Made by a program: the position numbers and the translations under genes. 15,064 nt of DNA from CAZAGD01 sp049699975 (GTDB lineage: Bacteria > Desulfobacterota > SM23-61). Positions within the stretch are counted from its first letter, which is position 1; each line of letters opens with the position of its first letter. Below the pieces are notes generated by a model. The model was not told where the DNA came from, searched no databases, and saw only the letters and a list, made by a program, of their open reading frames with translations. The stretch spans positions 1 to 15,064 of the forward strand of contig JBNAWB010000082.1 in assembly GCA_049699975.1 (NCBI GenBank). Direction: 5' to 3'. This document shows, one piece after another, positions 7,962-15,064 of this stretch.

Positions 7962-9959
7962 CTAACTTACTGGTGCCGTACCTTCTTTAAAGCATTCGAA
8001 AATTACTCTTCCGGACTTAGGCGGGTTGGCCGAACTAACTGGTTCGCCAGTAGCCGCATCTATTTTGACGAAGACGATTCCTTCCGGAACGGAAAAATTC
8101 TCTTCGGGAAGGCCGGCCACAGCCTCCTTCATAAATTCGAGCCAAATGGGCAAAGCAGCCACGGCCCCAGTTTCATGCGGTCCCAATGGTTTTTCGATAT
8201 CATAACCAACCCAGGCCCCCGCTACAATATTTTGGGGAATATAGCCGATAAACCACGCATCCCTGGTATCATTAGTGGTTCCGGTCTTGCCCGCGGCCGG
8301 GCGGCCGAGAGCTTTTGCTTTTTGGCCGGTTCCTTCTTGGATGACACTTTGCATTAAACTGGTCATGATATAGGCTGTTTGGGGACTGATTACTTCTATG
8401 GCGGAAGGTTCAATCTCCTCCAAGATGTTACCATCTTTATCAACAATGCGGGTGATCAAAATCGGTTCAGCGCGGAAACCTTGGGCTGCAAAGACGCCAA
8501 AAGCACCGGTTAGCTCTAAAAGAGTGACATTTGCCGCTCCTAAGGCCAAAGAAAGATGCGGTTCGAGTTTAGATTTTATTCCTAAATTTTGGGCGTACTG
8601 AATAATATAATCAACGCCAATGGTCTGGGCGATTTTTACCGTAACCACATTGCGGGAAAAAGTTAAAGCTTTCCGCAACGTAATAGGCCCCCAAAACTCC
8701 CGGTCAAAATTTTGGGGTTCCCAAGGTTCTTTACCCGGTACATCTACATATTTAAAAGGCTCGTCCACGATGATGGTGGCAGGGGTAAACCCTTTATCGA
8801 GGGCGGCAGCATAAACAATCGGTTTAAAAGCTGAACCAGCCTGGCGCCGGGCTTGGGTGGCGCGGTTAAATTGGCTGGCCGTAAAATCACGACCGCCTAC
8901 CAGAGCCAGAATATAGCCCGTTTGGGGATCGAGAGCGACAAAAGCTCCTTGGACTTGACCTTTCCCTTTGCCTTTTCCTGCCCGGGCTTCGTACTCCTCT
9001 AAACCTTTGAGCACAGCCTTTTGGGCAGCTCGTTGCAGGCGGGTATTGAGGGTGGTATAAATTTTTAAGCCCCCTTTGTATAACATCTCTTTGCCGTATT
9101 TTTCCTCCACATAAACGCGGACTTGTTCTAAGACATACGGCGCTTCCAGGTATCCTTTGGGCCCTTTGGGGCGCAAGCGGATTTCTTCAGACTCAGCTTT
9201 TTTTGCTTGTTCCGGGGTGATCATCTTGCGTTCTACCATGCGGTGCAAAACATATAACTGCCTTTCCCGGGCCTTCTTAGGGTTCCGGAGAGGAGAGAAA
9301 GAATTAGGGGCCGGAGGGAGTCCGGCTAATAAAGCACATTCGGCCAAAGTCAGATGCTGCACCGATTTTCCAAAGTAAGTTTTGGCCGCTGCGCCCACCC
9401 CATAAGCGCCTTCGCCCAAGTATATTTGGTTTAAATAAAGAAAAAGAATTTCATTTTTAGTGAGGTAATGTTCAATTCTCTGCGCTAAGATGGCTTCTTT
9501 TAATTTGCGGGTTAAGCTTTTTTCTGGAGTAAGGAAAAAAGACTTCGCAATTTGCTGAGTTATAGTGCTGCCGCCTTGGACGACGTCCAAAGCCTCGATG
9601 TTGCGGAAGGCTGCACCCAATATGCGCCAGTAGTCTATGCCCTTATGCTCAAAGAAACGGGCATCTTCGGCAGCCACAAAAGCTTTAATAAGCATCTTAG
9701 GCATTTGGGCCAGAGGCACAATCGTCCTGTTTTCGATAAAAAATTCTCCGATAAGATTTTCATCATCTGCATATACTTCGGAGACAACATAAGGGCGGTA
9801 ATCTTTCAAAGTAGTCAGCCGGGGTAGATCAAAGACCAAAGCAAAATAAAAAGCTGTGGCGCCGGCAGCCAAGACGACTACCCCCAAGACCAAAAATAAG
9901 ATTATAATCCGCCATTTGCTCTTTTTTTTCTTAATTCTTTTTCCAGATGTACCCGTCAT
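7962..9959 (-). CDS. mrcA: Class A penicillin-binding protein (PBP1A-type)
   Basis: Bifunctional peptidoglycan synthase of 665 residues that polymerises glycan strands and cross-links stem peptides on the outer face of the inner membrane. A Lys-rich cytoplasmic start (residues 7-16) precedes one membrane helix at ~18-42. The GT51 glycosyltransferase domain spans ~60-240, with catalytic Glu98 in FVAAEDARFFEH, QGGSTITQQIAKSFFL and KNEILFLYLNQIYLG. The transpeptidase domain spans ~340-610: SxxK is Ser376-Lys379 in AGSAFKP, SxN is Ser435-Asn437 and KTG is 558-560. A short GKGKGKG run (329-335) precedes the transpeptidase domain. The ATG at 9959 has only a GGAG two bases upstream, which is too close to be a convincing site. 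The gene follows the secreted glycosidase-family gene after 21 bases. The symbol reflects the PBP1A-like class and may not be strict orthology. Confidence 0.95.
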   Translation of the reverse strand: MTGTSGKRIKKKKSKWRIIILFLVLGVVVLAAGATAFYFALVFDLPRLTTLKDYRPYVVSEVYADDENLIGEFFIENRTIVPLAQMPKMLIKAFVAAEDARFFEHKGIDYWRILGAAFRNIEALDVVQGGSTITQQIAKSFFLTPEKSLTRKLKEAILAQRIEHYLTKNEILFLYLNQIYLGEGAYGVGAAAKTYFGKSVQHLTLAECALLAGLPPAPNSFSPLRNPKKARERQLYVLHRMVERKMITPEQAKKAESEEIRLRPKGPKGYLEAPYVLEQVRVYVEEKYGKEMLYKGGLKIYTTLNTRLQRAAQKAVLKGLEEYEARAGKGKGKGQVQGAFVALDPQTGYILALVGGRDFTASQFNRATQARRQAGSAFKPIVYAAALDKGFTPATIIVDEPFKYVDVPGKEPWEPQNFDREFWGPITLRKALTFSRNVVTVKIAQTIGVDYIIQYAQNLGIKSKLEPHLSLALGAANVTLLELTGAFGVFAAQGFRAEPILITRIVDKDGNILEEIEPSAIEVISPQTAYIMTSLMQSVIQEGTGQKAKALGRPAAGKTGTTNDTRDAWFIGYIPQNIVAGAWVGYDIEKPLGPHETGAVAALPIWLEFMKEAVAGLPEENFSVPEGIVFVKIDAATGEPVSSANPPKSGRVIFECFKEGTAPVS

Positions 9960-9980
9960 AACTCCATTATTTATTTAATA

Positions 9981-10763
9981 TTAAGGATAACGCTTGAACA
10001 CGCCTAACCCATTAGGGACAGGCCAACCCCCGGGGAGATCTATTAATAAAGATTTATATTCCGCGTACATTTGAGCCGAACCTCCCCCGTCTAAACAAAG
10101 AGCATCTCGGCAGGCCAGCCCCCCTTCAGCCTCGGAAAGCCAAAAAACATGGGCCAAATCTTGGGCAAATACTTGGGTATCTTCTGAGTTAACCAAGATG
10201 ATTTGATTTTTATAGGTAATCCCTAATGCTGACCTCTTTGCCAATTGTTTTTTCAAATGTAATTCACGCCCTCCCACTACTAATCGGGGGCCCACTTGAA
10301 TAGCTTGACTAATTCCTTGCCTATTCTGGAACTCCTGGGTATGAATAATATACGGGGTCTGGTCTTTAATCATAAAGATTCCCCAGTCTGTCTTGCGCAG
10401 CGGATTGGCCTCTTGGCCATCCACAATTAAAAGTCCTAAAGGGCGGTAATCTGGCTGAAAAAAACCACCATTAATGGCCGCTAAGGCCTGGACTTTTTTA
10501 GCTAAGGTTTTGATTTCCATCCGGTCAACCCCCCAGGCCCGGCAGTCTATAACCCGCAAGGAGAATTTATCTAAATCAATCCGCAAAATCCGTAATTTAA
10601 AGGGCGCTTGGTAAGGAGGGCCATTAAATCGTAAGGCCTTCACTGCAAAGCCATCATCAATTAGGTACCAATCATTGGCGGCGCTTAGCGCCGGCCCTTC
10701 TAAAGTCAAAGATAAAGACAGAAGAAAAAATAAAAATCCAGTTTGAAAATACCTAAGCTTCAT
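9981..10763 (-). CDS. Secreted phosphodiester glycosidase-family (NAGPA-like) protein
   Basis: A 260-residue protein with an N-terminal signal peptide: positive start MKLRYF, hydrophobic core ~8-22, and probable cleavage near ALSA-AND around residue 28. The mature part shows the hallmarks of the NAGPA/DUF2233 fold named after the human uncovering enzyme: AAINGGFF (95-102), VGPRLV (157-162), CLDGGGSAQM (223-232) and PVPNGLGV (248-255). The family cleaves sugar-phosphodiester bonds in eukaryotes, but the substrates of bacterial members are largely unknown. Two cysteines at 218 and 223 could pair. No Shine-Dalgarno sequence precedes the ATG. The gene is upstream of, and probably cotranscribed with, the class A PBP, which suggests an envelope role. 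It is divergent from rsmI across 43 bases. Confidence 0.85.
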   Translation of the reverse strand: MKLRYFQTGFLFFLLSLSLTLEGPALSAANDWYLIDDGFAVKALRFNGPPYQAPFKLRILRIDLDKFSLRVIDCRAWGVDRMEIKTLAKKVQALAAINGGFFQPDYRPLGLLIVDGQEANPLRKTDWGIFMIKDQTPYIIHTQEFQNRQGISQAIQVGPRLVVGGRELHLKKQLAKRSALGITYKNQIILVNSEDTQVFAQDLAHVFWLSEAEGGLACRDALCLDGGGSAQMYAEYKSLLIDLPGGWPVPNGLGVFKRYP

Positions 10764-10792
10764 TTGTTTTTGATTTTATTATAAAATATATT
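10764..10792 (+). promoter_or_regulatory. Candidate promoter for rsmI
   Basis: TTGTTT (10764-10769) and TATATT (10787-10792) are 17 bases apart in the AT-rich divergent gap between the glycosidase-family gene and rsmI. The -10 matches five of six, the -35 only three of six. The start of transcription would fall only about eight bases before the rsmI ATG, giving a nearly leaderless message. That would fit the absence of a ribosome-binding site there. Such matches are easy to find in AT-rich DNA, so this is weak. Confidence 0.25.
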
Positions 10793-10806
10793 TTAATTTT
10801 AGCTAT

Positions 10807-11661
10807 ATGTCTATAAAGAATTTGCAGGGTAAACTATATCTCGTCTCCACCCCTATTGGTAATCTGGAAGACATTACTCTGAGGGCGTTGCGGATCCTTA
10901 AAGAAGTTGATCTTATTGCTGCCGAGGACACGCGCCATACCCGTAAGCTGCTCACACATTATGACATTCACAAACCCTTGATCAGCTATCATGAGCATAA
11001 TCAGCAAGAAAAAGAAGAATTCCTCTTGCAAGAAATAAAAAAGGGGAAGAGTGTGGCCTTGGTCACGGATGCCGGGACTCCGGGGATCTCTGATCCGGGG
11101 GTAAATTTAGTAAAAAGATTTCTCCAAGAATCCATTTCTGTAATTCCTATCCCAGGCCCTTCCGCGCTAATAGCTGCTTTGAGCTTATCAGGTTTGCCTA
11201 CGGATAGTTTTATTTTCTATGGTTTTCTACCCCATAAAGAGTCCACCCGCCAAAGAATGTTCTCATCATTAAAAGATCGGCCAGAAACTTTAGTCTTTTT
11301 TGAATCCCCCCAGCGCCTTAAAGCTTGTCTGCAAGATGCCTTGCAGACTTTAGGTGATCGGCAAGCAGTCGTGGCCCGAGAACTTACCAAAATTTTTGAA
11401 GAAGTTTATCGGGGAAAATTATCAGAGATTATCAGCGAAATAGAGGGAAGGGAAGTCAAAGGGGAAATTACTTTAGTGATCGCTGGCTCGCCCGCCGCTA
11501 AGCAAGTAGATGAAACTTTCTTGACTCAGCTCATCAAAGAATATTTAAATATTGGACAGCTTTCATTAAAAGAATTAGCCACCCTCCTTTCTGCGGAGTT
11601 GAAGGTTTCCAAGCGGGAATTGTATAAAAAGATATTAGAGGTAAAGAAAGAGAACCAATAA
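10807..11661 (+). CDS. rsmI: 16S rRNA (cytidine-1402-2'-O)-methyltransferase
   Basis: SAM-dependent enzyme that adds the 2'-O-methyl group to C1402 of 16S rRNA in the decoding centre. It has 284 residues, a normal length. The N-terminal signature is GKLYLVSTPIGNLEDIT (8-24), followed by AAEDTRHTRKLL (38-49) and ISYHEHN (59-65). VALVTDAGTPGISDPG (83-98) and PIPGPSALIAALSLSGLP (114-131) are the other tetrapyrrole-methylase-fold motifs, and FFESPQR (164-170) is also typical. The C-terminal ~50 residues form a small helical region ending in Lys-rich VKKENQ. No Shine-Dalgarno sequence is visible before the ATG at 10807. The start matches the usual N-terminus, a few residues before GxLYLV. The gene stands alone between divergent and convergent neighbours. 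Confidence 0.96.
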   Translation: MSIKNLQGKLYLVSTPIGNLEDITLRALRILKEVDLIAAEDTRHTRKLLTHYDIHKPLISYHEHNQQEKEEFLLQEIKKGKSVALVTDAGTPGISDPGVNLVKRFLQESISVIPIPGPSALIAALSLSGLPTDSFIFYGFLPHKESTRQRMFSSLKDRPETLVFFESPQRLKACLQDALQTLGDRQAVVARELTKIFEEVYRGKLSEIISEIEGREVKGEITLVIAGSPAAKQVDETFLTQLIKEYLNIGQLSLKELATLLSAELKVSKRELYKKILEVKKENQ

Positions 11662-11814
11662 ATTTTTATAAAATTCTGCCCCTTTCATGAGTAAAGCTTG
11701 CTTCCACCTAAACCCTTAATTAGTTTATCGACTCTTATGGAGGGCCCCATGCAGAGTGATTAAGGTATAGGGATAAATAAGCAGGAAGCTGGGGGGAGAA
11801 ATTGTCCGGAAAGA
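11662..11814. other. Intergenic gap between convergent rsmI and ribF
   Basis: This 153-base stretch holds no ORF with a credible start and no recognised RNA. It contains a near-palindrome at 11737-11750 (ATGG...CCAT around GGGCC) with no T-run after it. A perfect 12-base palindrome TTAAGCGCTTAA begins at 11815 inside the ribF stop and is followed by six Ts at 11829-11834. It could act as a poor terminator for rsmI, but its stem is too short to call. Confidence 0.4.
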
Positions 11815-12741
11815 TTAAGCGCTTAAAATTTTTTGAGCAGCGGAGATATCGCACTCAATTTGCTTTTTTAACTCTTCCGGGCCGGAAAAAGTGACTTCAT
11901 CACGCAGCCTTTTTACAAACTCCACCCGCAAATTTTTCCCGTATATATCCTGATGGAAATTTATAATGTGAACTTCGATAGAAAATTCTTGATCATGAAA
12001 AGTGGGGTTCCAGCCTAAATTAGTTACACTGGCATATTTTTCCCCGCCATAGATGGACCAGGTGGCATATATTCCCGGCTTGGGCAGGAGAGAATTATCT
12101 GGTTTGATATTCGCGGTGGGGAATCCTAATTTCTTGGCCCCGCGGCCATGTCCGGGGATTACTTGGCCCTGAAGCAGGTAAAACCGTCCTAACATGCTGG
12201 CTGCCTTTTCCATTTTCCCTTGTTGGATATATTCCCGAATGCGCGTACTGGAGACTACTTCCCCGCCCACCTGCACAGGGCCAACCACTTCTACCTGAAA
12301 TCCTAATTTTCCACCCATTTCTTTTAGCAAAGCGATGTTTCCGCGGCGGCCTTGGCCAAAAGTGTAGTCATGTCCCACAAAAAGGTATTGGATTCTGATT
12401 TCCTCATAAAGAATTTTTTTAACAAAATCTTCTGGAGTTAAATTAGCAAATTCTTTAGAAAAGGGAGCACAAATAACCACATCAATACCTTGTTCGGCCA
12501 TTAATCTAAATTTTTCCGCCGTAGAAGTAATTAATAAAAGTTGCCGTTTCGGCTCCAAAATTGTCAGCGGGTGGGGATCGAAAGTATAAACAATAGTTTC
12601 TCCTCCAATTTGCTTAGCTTTTTCCTTTATTTGGCGGAAGATGCGTTGGTGACCTAAATGGACACCATCAAAGTTACCTATCGTTAAAACTGGGTTTTTA
12701 AATGGGCGCGAAAAATTCTTTTCCTTATTAATAATTTCCAT
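11815..12741 (-). CDS. ribF: Bifunctional riboflavin kinase / FAD synthetase
   Basis: Makes FMN from riboflavin and then FAD from FMN, using ATP, in the cytoplasm. It has 308 residues, normal for bacterial RibF. The N-terminal adenylyltransferase domain (~1-185) shows the nucleotidyl-transferase motif GNFDGVHLGHQ (22-32), TFDPHP (53-58), FVGHDYTFGQGRRG (121-134) and the SSTRIREYI block (164-172). The C-terminal kinase domain (~185-305) has VIPGHGRGAKKLGFPTAN (194-211), with the PTAN metal/ATP motif at 208-211, and the catalytic base Glu256 in FSIEVHI. AAGG lies about six bases before the ATG. It is last in the minus-strand cluster after hflX and the zinc-ribbon gene, 75 bases downstream of the latter. 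This is not the truB-ribF-rpsO setting often seen in bacteria. Confidence 0.97.
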   Translation of the reverse strand: MEIINKEKNFSRPFKNPVLTIGNFDGVHLGHQRIFRQIKEKAKQIGGETIVYTFDPHPLTILEPKRQLLLITSTAEKFRLMAEQGIDVVICAPFSKEFANLTPEDFVKKILYEEIRIQYLFVGHDYTFGQGRRGNIALLKEMGGKLGFQVEVVGPVQVGGEVVSSTRIREYIQQGKMEKAASMLGRFYLLQGQVIPGHGRGAKKLGFPTANIKPDNSLLPKPGIYATWSIYGGEKYASVTNLGWNPTFHDQEFSIEVHIINFHQDIYGKNLRVEFVKRLRDEVTFSGPEELKKQIECDISAAQKILSA

Positions 12742-12816
12742 TTTTACCTTTTAGCCAAAATAAGAGCAATCTTTTTCCTTACCTTCCTAAATACTCTTGG
12801 AGCCTTCTGATATTTT

Positions 12817-13152
12817 CTATACATCATATCCTGCTTTGCGATAATTTTCCATGGCCCTTTCTTTGAGGTAGGCTTTTTCAGGTTTTTCACTCTCTTTATC
12901 TGCTAACTCCGCCGCATGGCTATACATTCCTTGCCTTTCGTACTCGGCCACTTTTTGTTCTATCTCGTCTTTTCCTTTAGCTGATCCGGGAAGAATCACG
13001 CGCGGCAAGGAAATCCTTCTTCTTATCGCTTGGCCGCATACAGGGCAAGAATGTAAAGGCTCCTCGGCCATACTCTGGATCACTTCGAAGGGCCAGGAGC
13101 ATTTAGGACAATTTCTTCCCGAAGTAGTGGCTTCATACTCATAAATAGGCAT
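12817..13152 (-). CDS. FmdB-family zinc-ribbon protein
   Basis: A 111-residue protein starting MPIYEYE, the standard N-terminus of FmdB-type (CxxC_CxxC) regulatory zinc ribbons. Cys15-Cys18 (CPKC) and Cys36-Cys39 (CPVC) should bind one zinc. FEVIQSMAEEPLHSCPVCG is the family core. In most members the first CxxC follows directly after MPIYEY; here it is displaced by about eight residues (EATTSGRN). The C-terminal half is a charged, probably helical extension (~60-111). The frame is open further back to a TTG at 13179, but that TTG lies just before the AGGAGG that serves this gene. Starting at the ATG leaves a spacing of 12 bases, somewhat long. The gene follows hflX after 35 bases. The family's function is unclear despite the FmdB name. 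Confidence 0.88.
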   Translation of the reverse strand: MPIYEYEATTSGRNCPKCSWPFEVIQSMAEEPLHSCPVCGQAIRRRISLPRVILPGSAKGKDEIEQKVAEYERQGMYSHAAELADKESEKPEKAYLKERAMENYRKAGYDV

Positions 13153-13187
13153 AAGACCAGAATCCCTCCTTTCTACCAAAATTTATT

Positions 13188-14903
13188 TTATAAAGCATGG
13201 GGCGATGTAGCTGGCGTCTGCGGAAGAGGAGACGACGCTTCTTTAGAAAGGTTAGGACTCGGTAAGGGAGGCAAGGAAAGCATGGTTTCTATCTTCTCAA
13301 TTAAAGGAAGATAGGTGTGAGTATCTAAGGCAGAGATACAAACACCTTGATAAGTGTTGGCTAAGTTGGCGGCCATTTCTGGATTTACCTTGTCCATTTT
13401 ATTAAAAACTCTGATTAAAGGAATCCGCGTGATCTCCAGTTCTTCTAAGATTCGTTCTACCGCTTCCATCTGTTCTACAAAACGGGGGTGACTAAGGTCT
13501 ATCACATGGAGAATCAAATCAGCATCTTTAGTCTCTTCCAAGGTAGCGCGGAAAGCATCAAGTAAATCTTGGGGGAGATCTCGCAGGAAGCCCACCGTGT
13601 CGGTAATAATTACATTCCTTTCATAAGGGAAGCGCAAGCGGCGGCTGGAGGGGTCCAGAGTAGCAAAAAGCTTATCCGCCACGTGCACATTACTTTTGGT
13701 CAAGCCATTCAATAAGGTGGATTTGCCGGCATTGGTATAGCCGACGATGGCCACGATGGGAATTCTATTCTTTTGCCGGAGCTGACGGCGCAGCAGGCGT
13801 TGGCGGTTTAAAGCTTCTAATTCACGGTTTAATTGATGAATCCGGTCCCGTACCCGCCGCCGGTCGATTTCCAGTTTAGTTTCCCCCGGTCCACGTCCCC
13901 CTATACCACCGGTTAAACGAGAAAGGCCGCTGTCGCGGGAAGTGAGCCGGGGAAGGAGATATTTTAATTGGGCCAGTTCGACCTTCAATTTTCCTTCGCG
14001 CGTATGGGCACGTTGGGCAAAAATATCTAAAATCAACTGCGTGCGGTCGATAATTCTTAGATCAGTGAGATCGGCGATGGCCCGCATTTGACTGGGATTC
14101 AGTTCTTGGTCAAAAATCAGTAGATCCGCGCCTTGTTGAAAGGCCCGCATAGAAAGATCTCGAAGTTTTTCTCGGCCCATCAAGTACCGGGGATGAAACT
14201 GGTGGCGCCGCTGGCAAATTTTTTCCAAAACAACGATTCCGGCCGCATCAGCTAAGGCCGAAAGTTCGTTTAAAGAGTCTTCGCTAAGGGCCCGGGGGGC
14301 AGGAGAGGCGTGAATTAAGATGGCTCGATCCCTCTGGTCACCGGCTTCGCGGCCCACTTGCGTGCGCGCCAATTCATCTTCTAAAGCTTGGATCATTTGC
14401 AGGCAGTTCAGATTTAAATTGGCCACGGGTAGCGGGTCCCAACAGTGCCAATTTTCACCCTTAGCATTTTGCGGCAACAAATGAGCCAAAAAAATCGCTC
14501 CGGGAATTCCTCTTTCTTGTACTTCTAAAGCAGCCATGAGGTCCAAGCGCAAAAGCGCTAAATCGGTAAGGTCATCTTGGGTAAGAGTTTCTCCTTTTAA
14601 ATGGGTATGGATGCAGCGTAATCCGCGCAAGCGCGGTCCGCTTCCTGAACGGTAGGAAGAAAGGTCGGGAATCCAGATTCCAAAAGGCCCGCCGACGATT
14701 ACGAACCGGACATTGCCCCCTCTGTCCAATAAAAGCCCGATCTGCCTTTGGGTGTCCCAAGATAATTCACAGAGAGCTCGGGCCAATTCCAGAGAAATTA
14801 CGCGATCGGGCGCTACTTTGCGGCGGTAAAGGGCCAGGATTTTCTTGCTTTGGGAAGGTTTCAAACCCAGAACATTTCCAAAAATTTTTTGGATCTTTAG
14901 CAA
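13188..14903 (-). CDS. hflX: GTPase HflX, long form with N-terminal extension
   Basis: Ribosome-associated GTPase that binds the large subunit and can split or rescue stalled ribosomes. It has 571 residues; compact HflX proteins have about 400-430. Residues ~1-190 are an extension, residues ~195-380 the HflX-specific domain (LIHASP, YLMGREKL, GGIGGRGPGETKLE 332-345 and a coiled region). The GTPase domain follows: G1 GYTNAGKS (388-395), G3 DTVGF (435-439), G4 NKMD (501-504) and G5 SAL (524-526). The tail after ~544 is rich in Pro and Ser. The extension contains IHTHLKGETLTQDD (98-111), resembling a JAMM metal site. The only regular start before the conserved KIFGN...GLKPSQ region is a TTG directly touching the Shine-Dalgarno sequence, so the true start is uncertain. 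It overlaps the control region of the upstream partial gene. Confidence 0.94.
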   Translation of the reverse strand: MLKIQKIFGNVLGLKPSQSKKILALYRRKVAPDRVISLELARALCELSWDTQRQIGLLLDRGGNVRFVIVGGPFGIWIPDLSSYRSGSGPRLRGLRCIHTHLKGETLTQDDLTDLALLRLDLMAALEVQERGIPGAIFLAHLLPQNAKGENWHCWDPLPVANLNLNCLQMIQALEDELARTQVGREAGDQRDRAILIHASPAPRALSEDSLNELSALADAAGIVVLEKICQRRHQFHPRYLMGREKLRDLSMRAFQQGADLLIFDQELNPSQMRAIADLTDLRIIDRTQLILDIFAQRAHTREGKLKVELAQLKYLLPRLTSRDSGLSRLTGGIGGRGPGETKLEIDRRRVRDRIHQLNRELEALNRQRLLRRQLRQKNRIPIVAIVGYTNAGKSTLLNGLTKSNVHVADKLFATLDPSSRRLRFPYERNVIITDTVGFLRDLPQDLLDAFRATLEETKDADLILHVIDLSHPRFVEQMEAVERILEELEITRIPLIRVFNKMDKVNPEMAANLANTYQGVCISALDTHTYLPLIEKIETMLSLPPLPSPNLSKEASSPLPQTPATSPHAL

Positions 14904-14912
14904 CCTCCTTTA
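14901..14912 (-). promoter_or_regulatory. hflX translation start with zero-spaced Shine-Dalgarno sequence
   Basis: On the minus strand the order is TAA (stop of the upstream gene, 14910-14912), AGGAGG (14904-14909), then TTG (14901-14903). The strong Shine-Dalgarno sequence therefore has no spacer before the only regular start codon. In frame downstream, ATC is codon 4 (nine bases from AGGAGG), ATT codon 7, CTG codon 12 and TTG codon 14. No in-frame ATG or GTG is nearby. The short stop-to-start distance suggests translational coupling with the upstream gene. Confidence 0.6.
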
Positions 14913-15064
14913 AGAATTTTTTTTCTTAAAAAGAGCTTCTAATTCCGCGCGCGCTTTTTCTTCCCGGGTGGATTTGATCGTCAATTCCTCCGCCTCCTTA
15001 AAAGAAAAGAATTCACAGAAATTCTTCTTTTCTCGATCACTCACCCATTCCGCGGCCGGCTCCC
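14910..15064 (-). CDS. C-terminal end of an unrecognised small or larger protein (partial)
   Basis: A reading frame enters from the right edge of the window and ends at TAA (14910-14912). It gives 50 residues, starting EPAAEWVSDREKKNFCEFFS and ending in LFKKKNS. It is rich in Glu and Lys, mostly helical in character, with one cysteine (residue 16). I do not recognise the family. It deserves to be called a gene because it stays open to the edge, has protein-like composition, ends on the Shine-Dalgarno sequence of hflX, and reads on the same strand as the hflX-ribF cluster. Its start and full length lie outside the window. Confidence 0.55.
   Translation of the reverse strand, partial: EPAAEWVSDREKKNFCEFFSFKEAEELTIKSTREEKARAELEALFKKKNS

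Noticed and set aside
11737..11750. Near-palindrome around GGGCC in the rsmI-ribF gap
   Set aside because: Short, imperfect and isolated; no second copy, T-run or neighbouring regulator gives it a role.
11815..11834. Palindrome TTAAGCGCTTAA followed by Ts
   Set aside because: The stem is only four base pairs once a loop is allowed, and it overlaps the ribF stop. It is too weak to report as a terminator.
13153..13179. Nine-codon N-terminal extension of the zinc-ribbon gene from a TTG
   Set aside because: It would put the Shine-Dalgarno sequence inside the coding region; family members begin MPIYEY.

Overview
The window is an ordinary-looking stretch of bacterial chromosome packed with housekeeping genes. 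It has twelve complete protein genes and one partial gene, and I see no rRNA, tRNA, CRISPR array, insertion sequence or phage gene. The organism is probably a Gram-negative (diderm) anaerobe of the deltaproteobacterial/Desulfobacterota type. That is an inference from three things: the style of the class A penicillin-binding protein, the long-form HflX followed by an FmdB zinc ribbon, and the archease-RtcB pair. No marker gene in the window settles the taxonomy. AGGAGG ribosome-binding sites are common, and TTG is used as a start at least once with good support.

Layout. Positions 64-2438 (+): a strong sigma70-type promoter drives alanine dehydrogenase (ald) and alanine racemase (alr), a compact pathway from D- or L-alanine to pyruvate that can also supply D-alanine for the wall. 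Positions 2485-5991 (-): a large membrane protein with a spermidine-synthase-like domain lies upstream of a thiol peroxidase that carries an unusual ~165-residue coiled-coil N-terminal arm. Positions 6073-7952 (+): archease and the RNA ligase RtcB form a tight RNA-repair/splicing operon. Positions 7962-10763 (-): a secreted phosphodiester glycosidase-family protein lies upstream of a bifunctional class A penicillin-binding protein (envelope). Positions 10807-11661 (+): rsmI, a 16S rRNA methyltransferase. Positions 11815-15064 (-): a partial small protein, hflX (ribosome-associated GTPase), an FmdB-family zinc ribbon and ribF (FMN/FAD synthesis).

The most unusual points are the coiled-coil/Tpx fusion; a JAMM/MPN-like His-x-His...Asp pattern in the N-terminal extension of HflX; the hflX start, where the only regular start codon directly abuts the Shine-Dalgarno sequence; and the uncharacterised membrane-embedded spermidine-synthase-like protein. 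I found no convincing new multi-gene system. The rest is recognisable core metabolism, RNA repair, translation and envelope functions.
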